A DNA stretch of 64,000 bases from HLUCCA09 sp038745585 (GTDB lineage: Bacteria > Pseudomonadota > Alphaproteobacteria > Rhodobacterales > Rhodobacteraceae), in contig JBCDLH010000004.1 of assembly GCA_038745585.1 (NCBI GenBank), positions 248,001 through 312,000 of the forward strand, in the 5' to 3' direction. The translations under genes and the position numbers were made by a program. Positions 62,767-64,000 of the stretch are shown one piece after another (within the stretch, counting starts at the first letter, position 1; each line of letters begins with the position of its first letter). The notes under the pieces are model-generated. The model saw only the letters and a list, made by a program, of their open reading frames with translations. It did no database searches and was not told the DNA's origin.

Positions 62767-64000
62767 TCAGGCCCGCATCGCCATCCCAGCCGGATCGTAG
62801 GGCGAGGGCGGGATCACGCGCGCCTTGCGGGCGGCGCCGACAATATGAACGTCGACTTCGGTGCCCTCACCGGCCACGTCCTGATCCAACATCGCCATGG
62901 CCAGGGATTTCTGCACGGTGTGGCCGAAACCGCCGGATGTGACGAAGCCGACAAGTGTGCCATCCTTCCACACCGGCTCGAACCCGCTCGCATCGGCGTC
63001 TTCCGCTTCGACTTCGAGCGTCCGCAGGATTTGCTTCGGCCCGTTGCCGTCGCGCTCTCGGAGCGCGGGCTCGCGGCCGATGAAGTTGCCCTTGTCCCAG
63101 GCGATCCAACGGTCCATCCCGGTCTGTGCGGGCGTGTAGCCTTGCGTGAACTCGGCATTCCAGATGCCAAAGCTCTTCTCTAGCCGCAGCGACAGGAGCG
63201 CGTTGAACCCGACCTCCCGCATCCCCAGATCGGCGCCCGCCTCCAGCAACGTACGGCGGAGCGCGATGTGCTCCGCAGCCGTGCAATGGATCTCGTAGCC
63301 GAGCTCGCCGGTGACAGAGAGGCGTCCGACCTTGCAGCGCACAAGCCCGATATCTAAGCTCCCGCAGCCCATGAAAGGCAACTTGCCCACGGGCCCATCA
63401 GTCAGCTTTTCCAAGACCTTGCGGCTGTTCGGCCCCGAAAGAGAGAAGCCCACCACCTGGTCGGAGATATCCTCGACCGTCACGTCCTCGGCCCCGTAAT
63501 CGTGGAACCAGCGAGCATGCCAAGCGCGCAGGTAATACGAGCCCATGATCCACCAATTCGTGTTGCCGCCAGAATCGGGGCCCCAATTGAAGATCGTCAG
63601 ATCCCCCTTGAGCTTACCCTCGGGCGAGAGCATCGGCGCGAGCTTGGCGCGCCCGGGCTTCGGGAGCTTCGAGGCCATGACCTTGTCGAGCCACGCCTCG
63701 GCACCCGGACCGGTGACTTCGAAGCGCGAGAAACCGGAGATATCGAGCAGGCCCACCGCCTCGCGCACCGCCTTGCACTCTTCGGCGACGATCTCGAAGG
63801 CGTTGGAGCGCTTGAGCGTCGGCTTTTCCTCGAAATCGGCGCTTGGCGCGAAGTAGAGCGGCACTTCGAGGCCCCAGCTCGCGCCCCACTGGCAGCCCGC
63901 CGCGGACATATCGGCATAGGCCGGCGCCATCTTGAGCGGGCGCCCGGCGGGGAGCTGCTCGTTGGGATAGGTCATGACGAAGCGGCGGGTATAGAACTGC
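62767..64000 (-). CDS. C-terminal part of dimethylglycine/sarcosine-dehydrogenase-like FAD-GcvT protein
   Basis: The frame is open at the right edge, so the N-terminus (probably an FAD-binding DAO domain) lies outside. The visible 410 residues include the linker VMTYPNEQLPAGRPLK and the GcvT-type folate domain (AVGLLDISGFSRFEVTGPGAEAWLD, GKLKGDLTIFN, VTGELGYEIHC, NFIGREPAL). Homologues are dimethylglycine and sarcosine dehydrogenases that transfer formaldehyde-level carbon to tetrahydrofolate. It is the first visible gene of the operon and would feed sarcosine to soxBDAG. Confidence 0.88.
   Translation of the reverse strand, partial: QFYTRRFVMTYPNEQLPAGRPLKMAPAYADMSAAGCQWGASWGLEVPLYFAPSADFEEKPTLKRSNAFEIVAEECKAVREAVGLLDISGFSRFEVTGPGAEAWLDKVMASKLPKPGRAKLAPMLSPEGKLKGDLTIFNWGPDSGGNTNWWIMGSYYLRAWHARWFHDYGAEDVTVEDISDQVVGFSLSGPNSRKVLEKLTDGPVGKLPFMGCGSLDIGLVRCKVGRLSVTGELGYEIHCTAAEHIALRRTLLEAGADLGMREVGFNALLSLRLEKSFGIWNAEFTQGYTPAQTGMDRWIAWDKGNFIGREPALRERDGNGPKQILRTLEVEAEDADASGFEPVWKDGTLVGFVTSGGFGHTVQKSLAMAMLDQDVAGEGTEVDVHIVGAARKARVIPPSPYDPAGMAMRA

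Noticed and set aside
1..64000. CRISPR arrays, rRNA genes, complete insertion sequences, phage structural genes
   Set aside because: No regularly spaced repeats, rRNA motifs, transposase genes with terminal repeats or phage genes were recognised.

Overview
The window is high-GC DNA that looks like a marine alphaproteobacterium of the Rhodobacteraceae/Roseobacter type. The evidence is gene content: PhaR/phasin/PhaC/PhaZ polyhydroxyalkanoate genes, a DUF6428-ArsR pair, a SelD fused to an NDH-like flavoprotein, heterotetrameric sarcosine oxidase beside a non-pyrrolysine MttB homologue, DUF4214/RTX secreted proteins, and an elongator tRNA-Met of alphaproteobacterial type. Taxonomy is inferred from this content only; no rRNA or other phylogenetic marker is present.

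Layout. 0-6.7 kb: small metabolic genes (methyltransferase, MetE-like enzyme, hydrolase, aldo/keto reductase, GrpB, cupin), then phaR and a divergent ArsR/DUF6428 pair with two matching palindromic operators. 6.8-13.2 kb: PsiE, phasin, a secreted coiled-coil protein, PHA synthase and PHA depolymerase. TGC-rich PhaR-type sites lie upstream of phasin and phaR. 13.4-18.2 kb: LysR regulator, DegT aminotransferase, tRNA 2-selenouridine synthase MnmH, two small membrane proteins and RidA. 18.4-27.6 kb: a nine-gene, same-strand set (ABC importer, cytosine-deaminase-like amidohydrolase, FAD oxidase, two flavodoxin-fold NAD(P)H oxidoreductases, 2-oxoglutarate/Fe(II) oxygenase, creatininase-family hydrolase) that reads as an uncharacterised catabolic pathway, probably for a nitrogen heterocycle. 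27.7-36.2 kb: the ybbP-ybbA/tesA module, selD fusion, a hydrolase-membrane fusion, a flavin-binding protein and tRNA-Met. MnmH and SelD together can make selenouridine tRNA.

36.2-45.7 kb is a decaying island. A serine-recombinase remnant reads antisense into the 3' half of tRNA-Met. Beyond it are a formylglycine-generating enzyme that still looks intact, a sulfatase that has lost its catalytic N-terminus, and three genes (DUF900 hydrolase, DJ-1/PfpI protein, AraC regulator) broken by in-frame stop codons with no frameshift. 46.5-55.3 kb holds two very large acidic secreted proteins. One is PA14/RTX/LamG with an internally duplicated domain that I cannot name; the other is DUF4214-RTX S-layer-like. 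They are separated by 1.2 kb without a recognisable gene. 55.6-64 kb is one operon on the minus strand: a dimethylglycine-dehydrogenase-like flavoprotein (cut by the window edge), MttB homologue, TetR regulator and soxBDAG, consistent with stepwise demethylation of a methylated amine or betaine to glycine.
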